A stretch of DNA of 64,000 bases from Caulobacterales bacterium (GTDB lineage: Bacteria; Pseudomonadota; Alphaproteobacteria; Caulobacterales; Caulobacteraceae). The stretch is from assembly GCA_016183935.1 (NCBI GenBank), contig JACPDR010000005.1, forward strand, positions 1-64,000, given 5' to 3'. The position numbers and the translations under genes are program-made. Positions 10,710 through 19,590 of the stretch are shown here, piece after piece; positions within the stretch are counted from its first letter, which is position 1; the number at the start of each line of letters is the position of its first letter. Below the pieces are notes generated by a model. The model worked only from the letters and a program-made list of their open reading frames with translations. It was not told where the DNA came from and did not search any database.

Positions 10710-11681
10710 GTGTTGCCTAACGGCCCGGTCCGCTCCAAACCGGAGCCGGTGAAGACCCAGGCCCTGATTATCGACTGCGACCCCGGCGTGGACGACGCCG
10801 TGGCGTTGATGCTCGCGTTCGGCTCGGACGCGCTGGAGCTGCTGGCCGTCACCACGGTGGCGGGCAATGCACCGCTGAAGAAGACCACGCGCAATGCGCT
10901 GATGCTGCGCCAGATCGCCGGGCGCGAGGACGTGCCCGTGCACGCCGGGGCGGACCGGCCGCTGCGCCGCAAGCCGGCGGGCGCCGGCGAGTTCCACGGC
11001 GAGGAGGGGCTGGGCTTCATGGCGCCGTTCCCCCCGGCGGGGCTGGTCGCCGACGGGCACGGGGTGGACGCCCTCATCAACCGGGTCATGGAGCGCGAAC
11101 CGGGGACGGTGGCGCTGGCCGTGCTGGGGCCGCTGACCAACCTGGCGCTGGCGCTGCGCAAGGAGGCGGCGCTGCGGGACCGGCTGGGGCCGGTGGCGGT
11201 GATGGGCGGGGCGCGCAGCGAGGGCGGCAACATCACCGCCTCGGCCGAGTTCAATATCTGGGCCGATCCGGAAGCCGCCGACGAGGTGCTGCGCAGCGGC
11301 CTGCCGGTCACGATGTTCGGCCTCGACGCGACGCATCAGGTGCGGGCGACCGAGGCGCGAATCGCGGCGATCGCGTCCATCGGCACGCCGAAGGGCGATA
11401 CGGCGGCGGCGATGATGCGGTTCTCGCAGAAGGTCGAGCGCGAGATCGTCGGCTGGGACGCGCCGCCGGTGCATGACCTTTGTCCCGTGGCGTGGCTGGC
11501 GCGGCCGGAGCTGTTCGACCTCGCGCCCTGCCGGATCGCGGTGGAGATCGGCAGCGAGCTGACGCGCGGGCATACGGCGGTGGAGTTCCGCGAGGCGGTG
11601 GCCGGGAGCCTGCCGCACCGCTGGGCGACCCGGGCGAACGCCGACGGCGTGTTCGCCCTGATCGCGGAGGCTTGCGCGTGA
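10710..11681 (+). CDS. Inosine/uridine-preferring nucleoside hydrolase
   Basis: A nucleoside hydrolase of up to 323 aa. The calcium-binding signature DCDPGVDDA lies near residue 25, and GGARSEGGNITASAEFNIWADPEAA is the second active-site block. It cleaves the N-glycosidic bond of ribonucleosides to free base and ribose. The start is uncertain between GTG 10710 and GTG 10749, neither with a strong ribosome site. Its stop overlaps the ribokinase GTG by four bases, so hydrolysis and ribose phosphorylation are coupled in one operon. Confidence 0.88.
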   Translation: MLPNGPVRSKPEPVKTQALIIDCDPGVDDAVALMLAFGSDALELLAVTTVAGNAPLKKTTRNALMLRQIAGREDVPVHAGADRPLRRKPAGAGEFHGEEGLGFMAPFPPAGLVADGHGVDALINRVMEREPGTVALAVLGPLTNLALALRKEAALRDRLGPVAVMGGARSEGGNITASAEFNIWADPEAADEVLRSGLPVTMFGLDATHQVRATEARIAAIASIGTPKGDTAAAMMRFSQKVEREIVGWDAPPVHDLCPVAWLARPELFDLAPCRIAVEIGSELTRGHTAVEFREAVAGSLPHRWATRANADGVFALIAEACA

Positions 11682-12526
11682 GGATCACCGTCGTCGGTTC
11701 GATCAATCTCGACCTGGTCGCCAGCGCGCCGCAGCTGCCGCGGGCCGGGGAGACGGTGACCGGGGCGACGCTGGCGCGGCATCCGGGCGGCAAGGGGGCC
11801 AACCAGGCGCTGGCGGCGCGGCGGCTGGGGGCCGAGGTCTGCCTGATCGGCCGGGTCGGCGACGACGCCATGGCGGAGGAGGCGACGGCGCTGCTGGCGG
11901 CCGCCGGGGTCGACCTGTCGGAGGTGGAGAGCGACGCGGACGCGCCGACCGGCGTGGCCCTGATCGCGGTCGATCCGTCGGGCGAGAACCAGATCGTGGT
12001 GGCGGCGGGGGCCAATCACCGGGTCACGCCCATGCAGCTGCCGGCGCGGGTCGAGGGGGCGCTGATTGTGCAGCTGGAGCTGCCCATCGAGACGGTCGAG
12101 GCGGCGGTCGGGCGGGCCACGGACTTCGTCTGCGTCAACCTGGCCCCGGCCGGTCCGGTGTCGGACCAGCTGCTGCGCCGGGCCGACCTGATCGTGGTCA
12201 ACGAGACCGAGGCGGCCTTCTACGGCGACGCGCTGCACCAGGGCGGCGGTCGGGTGGTGACGACGCTGGGGGCGAAGGGGGCGTTGATGCACCAGCGCGG
12301 GGCCGAGATCGCCCGCGCCGCGCCGCCGAGGGTGACGGCGGTGGACGCGACGGGGGCGGGCGACGCCTTCGTCGGGGCGATCTGCGTGGCGCTGCTCGAG
12401 GGGATGGAGCCCGAGGCGGCGCTGAGGTTCGCCTGCGCGGCGGGGGCGCTGGCGGCGACGCGGCCGGGGGCGCAGCCGGCGCTGCCGACCCGGGCCGAGG
12501 TCGAGACGATCATTACAGCGTCGTAA
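11678..12526 (+). CDS. rbsK: Ribokinase
   Basis: A 282-aa PfkB-family sugar kinase starting at GTG 11678, whose GTGA overlaps the preceding stop. GSINLDLV opens the family fold, HPGGKGANQALAARRLGA is the substrate signature, and DATGAGDAFVGA is the ATP/anion-hole motif with the catalytic aspartate. It phosphorylates ribose, here most simply the ribose released by the nucleoside hydrolase, feeding it into the pentose phosphate pool. Confidence 0.9.
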   Translation: MRITVVGSINLDLVASAPQLPRAGETVTGATLARHPGGKGANQALAARRLGAEVCLIGRVGDDAMAEEATALLAAAGVDLSEVESDADAPTGVALIAVDPSGENQIVVAAGANHRVTPMQLPARVEGALIVQLELPIETVEAAVGRATDFVCVNLAPAGPVSDQLLRRADLIVVNETEAAFYGDALHQGGGRVVTTLGAKGALMHQRGAEIARAAPPRVTAVDATGAGDAFVGAICVALLEGMEPEAALRFACAAGALAATRPGAQPALPTRAEVETIITAS

Positions 12527-12596
12527 CTTGGGAGCCGGCGAGGCGGCTGGCAGGGTCCCGGTCCTGTTCAGACGCCGATCCCGGGGGACCGCCCAC

Positions 12597-15425
12597 ATGA
12601 CCCGCACCGCCGCGCTTCTGGGGGCCTCGCTGCTGGCCCTCTCTACACCCGCCTTCGCCCAGACGGCGCCGATCACCGTGCCGCCGCTGGAGTACACCCA
12701 CCGCGAACTGGCCAACGGGCTGGACGTCTACGCCATGCCGGACGCGACGGCGGGCACGGTGACGGTGACGCTGTGGTACGACGTCGGCGGCAAGGACGAT
12801 CCGCAGGGCCGCTCGGGCTTCGCCCACCTGTTCGAGCACATCCTCAGCCGCAAGACGGTCAACCTGCCGTACGGCCATATCTCGACCATCGTCGAGAACG
12901 CCGGCGGGAGCCGCAACGCCTCGACCGGGCAGGACTTCACCAACTACTACGAGACGGTGCCGCCGCAGTATCTGGAGACGATGCTGTGGACCCACGCCGA
13001 GCGGATGGCGCGGCCGGTGGTGGACCAGGCGGTGTTCGACGCCGAGCGCTCGATCGTCAAGGAAGAGCTGCGTCAGCGCGTGCTGGCCCCGCCCTACGGC
13101 CGGTTCGGCCGGTTCGTGATCGGCGACAACAGCTTCGACGAGAGCATCTACCGGCGCAGCGTGATCGGCTCGATCGAGGAGCTGGACTCGGCGCGGATCG
13201 AGGATGCGCGGGCGTTCCACGAGGCCTATTACCGCCCGGCCACGGCGACGATGATCGTCTCCGGCAATTTCGATCCGGCCCAGCTGGACCGATGGGTCGA
13301 CCAGTATTTCGCCGGCATCCGCAATCCGGACCGGCCGGTGCCGGTGCTGGAGCGGCCGGTGGAGACGCCGCGCACCCGGCCGCGGCTGGTCGAGGCCTAT
13401 GCGCCCAACGTCCCGCTGCCCGCCGTCGGCGTCATCTGGCCGGGCGTGTCGGCGTCCCATCCCGACGCGGCGGCGCTGGAGGTGATGTCGGCCATCCTGT
13501 CGCGCGGCGAGAGCTCGCGGCTGCACCAGGCGCTGGTCTATCGCAGCCAGCTGGCGGCCAATGCGGACATCGGCGTCGATACGATGGAGGAGGACGGCTC
13601 GATCGTCGCCACCGCCATCGTGGCCCAGGGCAAGGCCATCGCCGACGTCGAGGCGGCGCTGGACGCCGAGGTGGCGCGCATCCGCGACGAGCCGGTGACC
13701 GAGGCCGAGCTGGCGGAGGCCAAGACCGAGATCGTGGCCGGCGAACTGCGCCAGCGCGAGACCGCCTCGGGCCGGGCCTTCATTCTCGGCCGGGCGATCG
13801 TCAGCGAGAACGACCCGAAGGCGCCGGACGAAAACCTCGCGGCGCTCCAGGCGGTGACCGCGGCCGACGTCCAACGGGTGGCGCGGACGTATCTGAACGA
13901 CCAGGCGCGGGTGTCGGTGCGTTATCAGGACGAGAGCGCGCGACCGGCCGGCGTGCCGGAAGACAGCTGGCGCAACCCGGCCCCGGTCCCGACCTTCGTG
14001 ACCGTGCCGCCGGCCATCCTGCCGCCGAACGAACTGTTGCCGGAAGGCGCGCGGATGGCGCCGCCGGCGCTCGGCGAGGTGCGGGCGATGGCGACGCCGC
14101 GGGTGATGGAGCAGACCCTGCCCAACGGATTGAGGGTGATCGCGGCGAAGTCGACCGACCTGCCGATCATGAACGCCCAACTGGTCATCGGCGGCGGGGC
14201 GGCGGCGGATCCGGACGATCGCGCCGGCCTGGCCTCGATGACCGCGGCCCTGGCGAGCCAGGGGGCGGGCGGCCGGTCGGCCCCGGAGATCGCGCAGACG
14301 CTGGAGGCGCTGGGCGCCAACATCGGCGGCGGCGCCGGCGCCGACGGCACCACCCTGTTCGTCTCGGCGCCGATCGCCTCGGCCCACGCGGTGGGCGAGG
14401 TGGTCGCCGACGTGGTCATGGAGCCGGCCTTCGCGGCCGAGGAACTGGAGCGCGGCCGGACGCAGACGATCAACGGCCTGACCGTCAACCTGCGTCAGCC
14501 CGGGCCGCTGGCGGCGCTGGTGTTGAACCGGCTGGCCTATGGCGGAGACGCCTACGGCCGGCCGGCCTCGGGCACGCCGGAGAGCGTGGCGCGGCTGACC
14601 CGCGAGGACGTCGTCGGCTTCCATGAACGCTGGTGGCGACCGGACAACGCCACCCTGATCGTCACGGGCGGCATGACCCCGGATCAGGCCTTCGCCTTCG
14701 CCCGGGAGACCTTCGGCGACTGGTCGGCGCCGGCGGGCGCCGTGCCGGTGCTGCCGGCGCGGGCGGGCGCGACAGCGCCGCCGCGCGTGGTGGTGGTCGA
14801 TCTGCCCGGGGCTGGGCAGGCGGCGGTGACGGCGGCGGTGCGCGGGCCGCGTCGCTCCGATCCGGCCTGGTATCCGCTGGCGGTGGCCAACAGCATCATG
14901 GGCGCCGGTCAGGACGGCCATCTGTTCCAGGAAATCCGCGCCAAGCGGGGCCTGTCCTATGGAGCCTATTCGTCGCTGGGCGCGCGGGTCGACGGCGGTC
15001 TGCTGAGCGCCTCGACCCAGACCAAGAACGAGAGCGCCGCCGAGGTCGTCGCGCTGGTGCTGAACGAGTTCGACCGGTTGCGGACGGAGGCGGTGGTCGA
15101 CCAGAAGGTCATCGACCGCGAGACCTTCCTGACCGGCGGCTTCACCCGTTCGATCGAGACCACCGGCGGGCTGGGCGGGTTTCTCGCCGACGCGGTGACC
15201 TATGGCCTGCCGCTGGAGGAGATCGAGACCTATCCGGCGAAGATCGCCGCCACCACGCCGGAGAGCCTGATGGCGGCGGCGCAGGCGGTGAGTTCGGACG
15301 ACGCCTATGTGGTGGTGGTCGGTCAGGCCGACATGTTCATCGATGACCTGCGGGCGGCGCATCCGGATTTGGTGGTGATCCCGGCGGCGGAGCTGGACCT
15401 GAACAGCCCGACGTTGGGGCTTTAG
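12597..15425 (+). CDS. Secreted M16 family (pitrilysin-type) zinc metallopeptidase, two-module
   Basis: A 942-aa protein starting at ATG 12597 with a clear Sec signal peptide (MTRTAALLGASLLALSTPAFA). The first M16 module holds the inverted zinc motif His77-LF-Glu80-His81. A second M16 module starts near residue 505 (LPNGLRVIAAKSTDLP) and lacks HxxEH, as usual for the inactive half of single-chain M16 enzymes. RGLSYGAYSS near the C-terminus is the conserved R/Y substrate motif. It probably degrades peptides in the periplasm. It lies 70 bp after rbsK and is not obviously linked to it. Confidence 0.93.
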   Translation: MTRTAALLGASLLALSTPAFAQTAPITVPPLEYTHRELANGLDVYAMPDATAGTVTVTLWYDVGGKDDPQGRSGFAHLFEHILSRKTVNLPYGHISTIVENAGGSRNASTGQDFTNYYETVPPQYLETMLWTHAERMARPVVDQAVFDAERSIVKEELRQRVLAPPYGRFGRFVIGDNSFDESIYRRSVIGSIEELDSARIEDARAFHEAYYRPATATMIVSGNFDPAQLDRWVDQYFAGIRNPDRPVPVLERPVETPRTRPRLVEAYAPNVPLPAVGVIWPGVSASHPDAAALEVMSAILSRGESSRLHQALVYRSQLAANADIGVDTMEEDGSIVATAIVAQGKAIADVEAALDAEVARIRDEPVTEAELAEAKTEIVAGELRQRETASGRAFILGRAIVSENDPKAPDENLAALQAVTAADVQRVARTYLNDQARVSVRYQDESARPAGVPEDSWRNPAPVPTFVTVPPAILPPNELLPEGARMAPPALGEVRAMATPRVMEQTLPNGLRVIAAKSTDLPIMNAQLVIGGGAAADPDDRAGLASMTAALASQGAGGRSAPEIAQTLEALGANIGGGAGADGTTLFVSAPIASAHAVGEVVADVVMEPAFAAEELERGRTQTINGLTVNLRQPGPLAALVLNRLAYGGDAYGRPASGTPESVARLTREDVVGFHERWWRPDNATLIVTGGMTPDQAFAFARETFGDWSAPAGAVPVLPARAGATAPPRVVVVDLPGAGQAAVTAAVRGPRRSDPAWYPLAVANSIMGAGQDGHLFQEIRAKRGLSYGAYSSLGARVDGGLLSASTQTKNESAAEVVALVLNEFDRLRTEAVVDQKVIDRETFLTGGFTRSIETTGGLGGFLADAVTYGLPLEEIETYPAKIAATTPESLMAAAQAVSSDDAYVVVVGQADMFIDDLRAAHPDLVVIPAAELDLNSPTLGL

Positions 15426-15449
15426 GGCGGCGGTGATCCGGTGATTTCC

Positions 15450-15925
15450 TCCCCGCGCCTCCGGCGTGGGGAGGGGGACCGCGAAGCGGTGGAGGGGCCA
15501 GTCAGTCCGGCCCGGCTATCGCGTGGTGACGGCTGCCCGGATGCCCGAGAGGACCCCGTCGAGGTTGTCCCGAATGGCCAGCGCCGGATACCGGAGAAGT
15601 GTCACTCCTCGAGTTTCCAGCCAAATGGTCCGTCGACGATCATGGGCCATCTGCTCCGGCGTGCCGTGGGCCGCGCCATCGACCTCGATGCCGAGCTTGG
15701 CTGAGGCGCAGTAGAAGTCGAGGATGTAGGGGCCGATGGGGTGCTGTCGGCGGAATTTCACGCCATGGAGATTTCCGCCCTTCAGACAGCGCCAGAGGCG
15801 GGCTTCCGGAGGCGTCAGATGGCGGCGCATCCGGGCGGCGCGCTGGTAGATGATCGGATCTGAACCCACCAGCCCCTCCACCGCTTCGCGGTCCCCCTCC
15901 CCATTGCTGCGCAACGGGGAGGAAA
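15450..15925. repeat. Inverted-repeat element enclosing the DUF559 gene
   Basis: Bases 15468-15497 (starting GGGGAGGGGGACCGCGAAGC) occur as an exact reverse complement at 15873-15902. Outside each 30-bp arm lies a further short hairpin with CCTCCCC/GGGGAGG stems (15449-15474 and 15896-15923). The two arms exactly bracket one gene. This looks like a cassette with terminal inverted repeats, but no target-site duplication could be established by eye. Confidence 0.85.
15516..15869 (-). CDS. DUF559 (Vsr-like) endonuclease-domain protein
   Basis: A 117-aa protein when read from GTG 15869, five bases after a GGAGG that belongs to the flanking inverted repeat. An in-frame ATG at 15914 would lie inside the repeat itself. 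The core is typical DUF559: RRHLTPPEARLWRCLKG, GVKFRRQHPIGPYILDFYC, LGIEVDG and H. The Asp in LDFYC and Glu in IEVDG fit the PD-(D/E)XK active site of Vsr-type nicking endonucleases. Its biological role is not established. It is completely enclosed by repeat arms. Confidence 0.8.
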   Translation of the reverse strand: MGSDPIIYQRAARMRRHLTPPEARLWRCLKGGNLHGVKFRRQHPIGPYILDFYCASAKLGIEVDGAAHGTPEQMAHDRRRTIWLETRGVTLLRYPALAIRDNLDGVLSGIRAAVTTR

Positions 15926-15953
15926 AAGCCAGAGGCTGCCTATCGCAGGTTGA

Positions 15954-16625
15954 TCAACGCCCCCGGAACGCGGCGATGGCCTCCACCGTCTTGCGCACCT
16001 GCGCCTCGATGCCCGCCCAGTCGCCGGCCTTCACCGCGGCGTCGGTGACCAGCTTCGAGCCCATGCCGGCGGCGACGATGCCGGCGCCGAACCATTTCGC
16101 GATGCTGGCCTCGTCGGGGTCGACGCCGCCGGTGGGCATGATCTTCGTCCACGGCATGGGCCCGAGCACCGCCTTGACGAAGTCGGGGCCGCCGACGCTG
16201 GCGCCGGGGAACAGCTTGACGATGTCGCAGCCCAGTTCGTGGGCCTGGCCGATCTCGGTGACCGAACCGCAGCCGGGGAACCAGGCGGTCATGCGCCGGT
16301 TGCAGACGCGGGCGACCTCGGGGACGAGGCAGGGGCTGACCACGAAACGGGCGCCGCGGTTGAGGTAGAGGGCGGCCGTGCCGGCGTCGACCACCGAGCC
16401 GATGCCGAGGATGACGTCCGGGTCGGTCTTCTGCAGCTCGCGGGCGATGTCGCCGAACAGGTCGACGGCGAAGTCGCCGCGGTTGGTGAACTCGATCGCC
16501 CTGGCCCCGCCGCGGGCGCAGGCGCGGATGACGGCGAGGCAGACCTCGGGGTCCGGGTGGTAGAAGACCGGGGCCACGCCCTGGCTTTCGAGGGCGGTGA
16601 GGACGGCGAGGCGGTCGTGGCGCAT
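15954..16625 (-). CDS. eda: 2-dehydro-3-deoxy-phosphogluconate (KDPG) / 4-hydroxy-2-oxoglutarate aldolase
   Basis: A 223-aa class I aldolase starting at ATG 16625 behind AGGAG. AIEFTNRGD carries the catalytic glutamate region, and DIVKLFPGASVGGPDFVKAV the Schiff-base lysine and phosphate loop. KIMPTGGVDPD is the second phosphate-binding segment. It splits KDPG into pyruvate and glyceraldehyde 3-phosphate, the last step of the Entner-Doudoroff pathway whose other genes lie at 23.7-28.7 kb. It stands apart from them. Related aldolases acting on phosphogalactonate derivatives are the main alternative. Confidence 0.85.
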   Translation of the reverse strand: MRHDRLAVLTALESQGVAPVFYHPDPEVCLAVIRACARGGARAIEFTNRGDFAVDLFGDIARELQKTDPDVILGIGSVVDAGTAALYLNRGARFVVSPCLVPEVARVCNRRMTAWFPGCGSVTEIGQAHELGCDIVKLFPGASVGGPDFVKAVLGPMPWTKIMPTGGVDPDEASIAKWFGAGIVAAGMGSKLVTDAAVKAGDWAGIEAQVRKTVEAIAAFRGR

Positions 16626-16711
16626 GGGAGGCTCCTGGGTCGGTCCTGACTCGGCCGTGCGGGCCGATGCGTCAAGATCGCGTCCGTCACGGCGTGTTTC
16701 GGATGCCTGCC

Positions 16712-17212
16712 TCACTCGGGCAGGGCCGGCCCGCGGATGATCCCGCGATCGACCTCCCGCACGCGCTCGCGGAAATCTGCGGGCGGATCCTGGAGCTGAT
16801 CGGGCATCGTCAGGCCGATGACGCTCCAGCCAAAGGGTTCATCAACGTCAGCGTAGACGACCACAAGGTCGGTCAGGTTCAGCAGGAAGGGGTTGCAGGT
16901 GTTTCCGGGCTGCCAACGGTAGCGAAGCATGGTGTCCGGCAACGCTCCGCCATAAACGCTGGCGATAGGTGTGAGCATGAACTCAATCTCGCCGCCCGCG
17001 ACCATCCGCGCCTCTCGCGCCTGAGCGATGAAGACCGTGTCGGCGTCCGCGCGCCAATCGGCCTGCTGACGCCGGAGCCACTCGGGCGAGCCGGAGGAAT
17101 AGGTCTCGCCGGTCTCGCGATCGGTGAAGATGACCGGCGTACAGGCCGAGGCGGCCGCGGCGGCGGAGAGGGCCGCGACCATGGCCGCGGCGGCCAGAAG
17201 GATGCGCCTCAT
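16712..17212 (-). CDS. Secreted hypothetical protein
   Basis: A 166-aa protein with an N-terminal signal peptide (MRRILLAAAAMVAALSAAAAASA) and mature part starting CTPVIFTDRETGETYSSG. The Ala-Cys junction could also be a lipobox-like site, though the Leu/Val position is not ideal. A second Cys (GNTCNPF) could pair with the first in a disulfide. The start overlaps the hydrolase stop in ATGA, so the two are translationally coupled. Family not recognised. Confidence 0.7.
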   Translation of the reverse strand: MRRILLAAAAMVAALSAAAAASACTPVIFTDRETGETYSSGSPEWLRRQQADWRADADTVFIAQAREARMVAGGEIEFMLTPIASVYGGALPDTMLRYRWQPGNTCNPFLLNLTDLVVVYADVDEPFGWSVIGLTMPDQLQDPPADFRERVREVDRGIIRGPALPE

Positions 17213-18024
17213 GTCGTTCTCCTCGCGAGCGCCGCGATCCGTTTCACCAACCCGCTGTCCTTGTCGAACAGCGGATCGAGGACGGTGAAATGGTTGAGGC
17301 CGGGCAAAGCCTGGTAGCGGGTTTCGACGCCCTTCGCCCCCCACAGGTCGGCCATCATGCGCGACTGGCGCAGGAACTCCGGACTCTCCTCGGCGCCGAC
17401 GACGCAGTCCAGCACCGTGCCGCCGGGGGTGGAGCCGTTGGGGACGGGCCAGTGGATCGGCGACAGGGCCGCGGCCTCGGCCTCGTCGAGGCGCAGGGCG
17501 ACGTTGAGCGAAGTCGGGATCAGGGGGGCGAGGTCGAAGACGCCGCTGATGGCCACGGCGGCGGAGGCGCGGGCCTCGGAGAGCATGCAGGCGGCCATGT
17601 GGCCGCCGGCGGAATGGCCGAAGACGACGGGGCGGGCCCCGGTGCGGGTGCGCACGACTTCGACGGCGGCGCGGACCTGGTGGAGGATCCGGCCGAGGCG
17701 GACCGACGGGGCGAGGTCGTAGGACGGGATGGCGAGGCTGACGCCGTGGGCGAGCAAGGCGGGGGCGAGGCCGGAGAACCAGCTGCGGTCCAGCGCCTGC
17801 CAGTAGCCGCCGTGCAGGAAGACGGCGACGGGGGCGTCGGGGGCCGCCTCGAACAGGTCCATGCCCTCGCGCTCGCCGGGGCCGTAGGCGATCTCGACGG
17901 GCGGATGGGCGGCGCGGGCGGCTTCGGCGGCGCTGCGCCAGCGCAGCATGACCGCCTGATGGTCGGGCACGCGGGCGCGGTTGTTGTATTCGGCCTCGAG
18001 GTCGATCCCGCTCTTACCCGTCAC
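17209..18024 (-). CDS. Alpha/beta hydrolase, arylformamidase-like
   Basis: A 271-aa hydrolase. FLHGGYWQA is the HGGxW oxyanion motif typical of kynurenine formamidase-like and related esterases, GHSAGGH carries the nucleophile serine, and LPGLNHFTVLDP carries the catalytic histidine. It lacks a signal peptide and is cytoplasmic. No other kynurenine pathway gene is nearby, so the substrate is open. It is the first gene of a coupled pair with the secreted protein, and divergent from the small Lrp-like gene. Confidence 0.82.
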   Translation of the reverse strand: MTGKSGIDLEAEYNNRARVPDHQAVMLRWRSAAEAARAAHPPVEIAYGPGEREGMDLFEAAPDAPVAVFLHGGYWQALDRSWFSGLAPALLAHGVSLAIPSYDLAPSVRLGRILHQVRAAVEVVRTRTGARPVVFGHSAGGHMAACMLSEARASAAVAISGVFDLAPLIPTSLNVALRLDEAEAAALSPIHWPVPNGSTPGGTVLDCVVGAEESPEFLRQSRMMADLWGAKGVETRYQALPGLNHFTVLDPLFDKDSGLVKRIAALARRTT

Positions 18025-18071
18025 GCTGTCATCCGCTAGATGAACCTCCGAACACCGGAAGGACCGCCGCC

Positions 18072-18329
18072 ATGATGACCGCCATCTTCGTCTTCATCAA
18101 ATGCGAGCTGGGCCACGCCAACGACGTGGCGGCGGACGTGGTCGACAACGTGGAATACGTGTCGGAGGTCTATTCGACCTCGGGCCAGTACGACCTGCTG
18201 GCCAAGTTCCAGCTGCCCAGGGACATGGACATCGGGACCTTCGTGACGAAGTCGGTGCAGACGCGGGCGAACATCCGCGACACCTTCACGGTGATCACCT
18301 TCTCGCCGTTCCTGCCGGGCGGGAAGTAG
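18072..18329 (+). CDS. Stand-alone Lrp/AsnC ligand-binding (RAM) domain protein
   Basis: An 85-aa protein that matches only the C-terminal effector domain of Lrp/AsnC regulators: AIFVFIKCELGHANDVAADV, the SEVYSTSGQYDLLAKFQL strand-loop-strand, and a final TFTVITFSPF strand. No DNA-binding domain is present. Such proteins form oligomeric rings and bind amino acids, but their role is poorly defined. It precedes the acyl-CoA dehydrogenase pair by 73 bp. Confidence 0.85.
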   Translation: MMTAIFVFIKCELGHANDVAADVVDNVEYVSEVYSTSGQYDLLAKFQLPRDMDIGTFVTKSVQTRANIRDTFTVITFSPFLPGGK

Positions 18330-18402
18330 CCGGCGAGGCTCTTGCCTGACGCAACGTCATCCGTGAGACGCTGCCGACGTGGACGCGGACGGAGATGCGC
18401 GC

Positions 18403-19587
18403 ATGACGGACCTTGAGACCTTCCGCGCCGAGACGCGGGCGTGGCTGGAGGCGAACTGCCCGGCCGAGTGCCGCGGGCCGGTGGCCAGCGACGAGGACCG
18501 GGTGTGGGGCGGGCGCAACGCCGTGTTTCCGACGCCGGCGCACACGCTGTGGCTGGAGCGGATGGGCGCGAAGGGCTGGACCGCGCCGGAGTGGCCGAAG
18601 GAATACGGCGGCGGCGGGCTGAGCCGGGAGGAAGCCAAGGTGCTGGCCTCGGAGATGCGCCGCCTCGACGCCCAGGCGCCGCTGGCCAGTTTCGGGGTGT
18701 GGATGCTGGGCCCGGCCCTGCTGCAGTTCGGGACGGGGGCGCAGAAGCAGCGCTTCCTGCCCGAGATCGTCCGGGGGGAAATCCGCTGGTGCCAGGGCTA
18801 TAGCGAGCCGGGCGCGGGGTCGGACCTGGCGGCGATCCAGACGCGGGCCGAGGACCGCGGCGACCACTGGATCGTCAACGGCCAGAAGGTGTGGACCTCC
18901 TATGCGGACAAGGCGGACTGGATCTTCTGTCTGGTGCGGACCGATCCGGAGGCGCCCAAGCATCTCGGCATCTCGTTCGTGCTGTTCGACATGGCCACGC
19001 CGGGGGTCAGCACGCGGCCGATCACCCTGATCAGCGGCAAGAGCCCGTTCTGCGAGACCTTCTTCGACGACGTGCGGGTGGAGAAGGCCAACCTGGTCGG
19101 GACGCTGAACCGCGGCTGGGATGTGGCCAAGCATCTGCTGGCGCATGAGCGGACCATGATCGGGGCCATGGGCGAGGTGGCCGGCGGGCGGCCGCTCGGG
19201 CAGGTGGCGACCGGGTCGATCGGGCTGGACGACGACGGGCGGCTGGACGAGCCGATGCTCCGGGCCCGGATCGCCGAGCTGGAGGTGGACGCGGCGGCCT
19301 TCCGCCTGGCCATGGAGCGGACCGGGGATCAGGTGAAGGCGGGGCAGGCGCATCCGGCCATCGCCTCGATGCTGAAATACTACGGCTCCGAGCTGAACAA
19401 GCGACGCCACGAACTGCTGATGGCGGCGGGCGGATCGGACGCGCTGGAGTGGGAAGGCGAGCGGTCGCGCGAGGGGGCGATGGCGCGCGACTGGCTGCGC
19501 ACAAAGGCCAATTCGATCGAGGGCGGGACCAGCGAGATCCAGCTGAACATCATCGCCAAACACCTGCTGCAACTGCCGGGGGCCTGA
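18403..19587 (+). CDS. Acyl-CoA dehydrogenase, catalytic subunit of a heteromeric pair
   Basis: A 394-aa flavoprotein starting at ATG 18403, eight bases after GGAG. WCQGYSEPGAGSDLAAIQT and WIVNGQKVWTSYA are the FAD/substrate motifs. SIEGGTSEIQLNIIAKHLL near the C-terminus carries the catalytic glutamate. It oxidises an acyl-CoA at the alpha-beta bond. The next gene is a shorter homologue that lacks this glutamate motif, as in PimC/PimD-like pairs. The substrate (dicarboxylate, steroid side chain or other) is not determined. Confidence 0.9.
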   Translation: MTDLETFRAETRAWLEANCPAECRGPVASDEDRVWGGRNAVFPTPAHTLWLERMGAKGWTAPEWPKEYGGGGLSREEAKVLASEMRRLDAQAPLASFGVWMLGPALLQFGTGAQKQRFLPEIVRGEIRWCQGYSEPGAGSDLAAIQTRAEDRGDHWIVNGQKVWTSYADKADWIFCLVRTDPEAPKHLGISFVLFDMATPGVSTRPITLISGKSPFCETFFDDVRVEKANLVGTLNRGWDVAKHLLAHERTMIGAMGEVAGGRPLGQVATGSIGLDDDGRLDEPMLRARIAELEVDAAAFRLAMERTGDQVKAGQAHPAIASMLKYYGSELNKRRHELLMAAGGSDALEWEGERSREGAMARDWLRTKANSIEGGTSEIQLNIIAKHLLQLPGA

Positions 19588-19590
19588 CGC

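Noticed and set aside
12513..15362. A 949-codon open frame on the minus strand opposite the M16 protease
   Set aside because: Its translation is Arg/His/Gly-rich without domains, while the plus strand has a signal peptide and HxxEH motif. It is an artefact of third-position GC bias.
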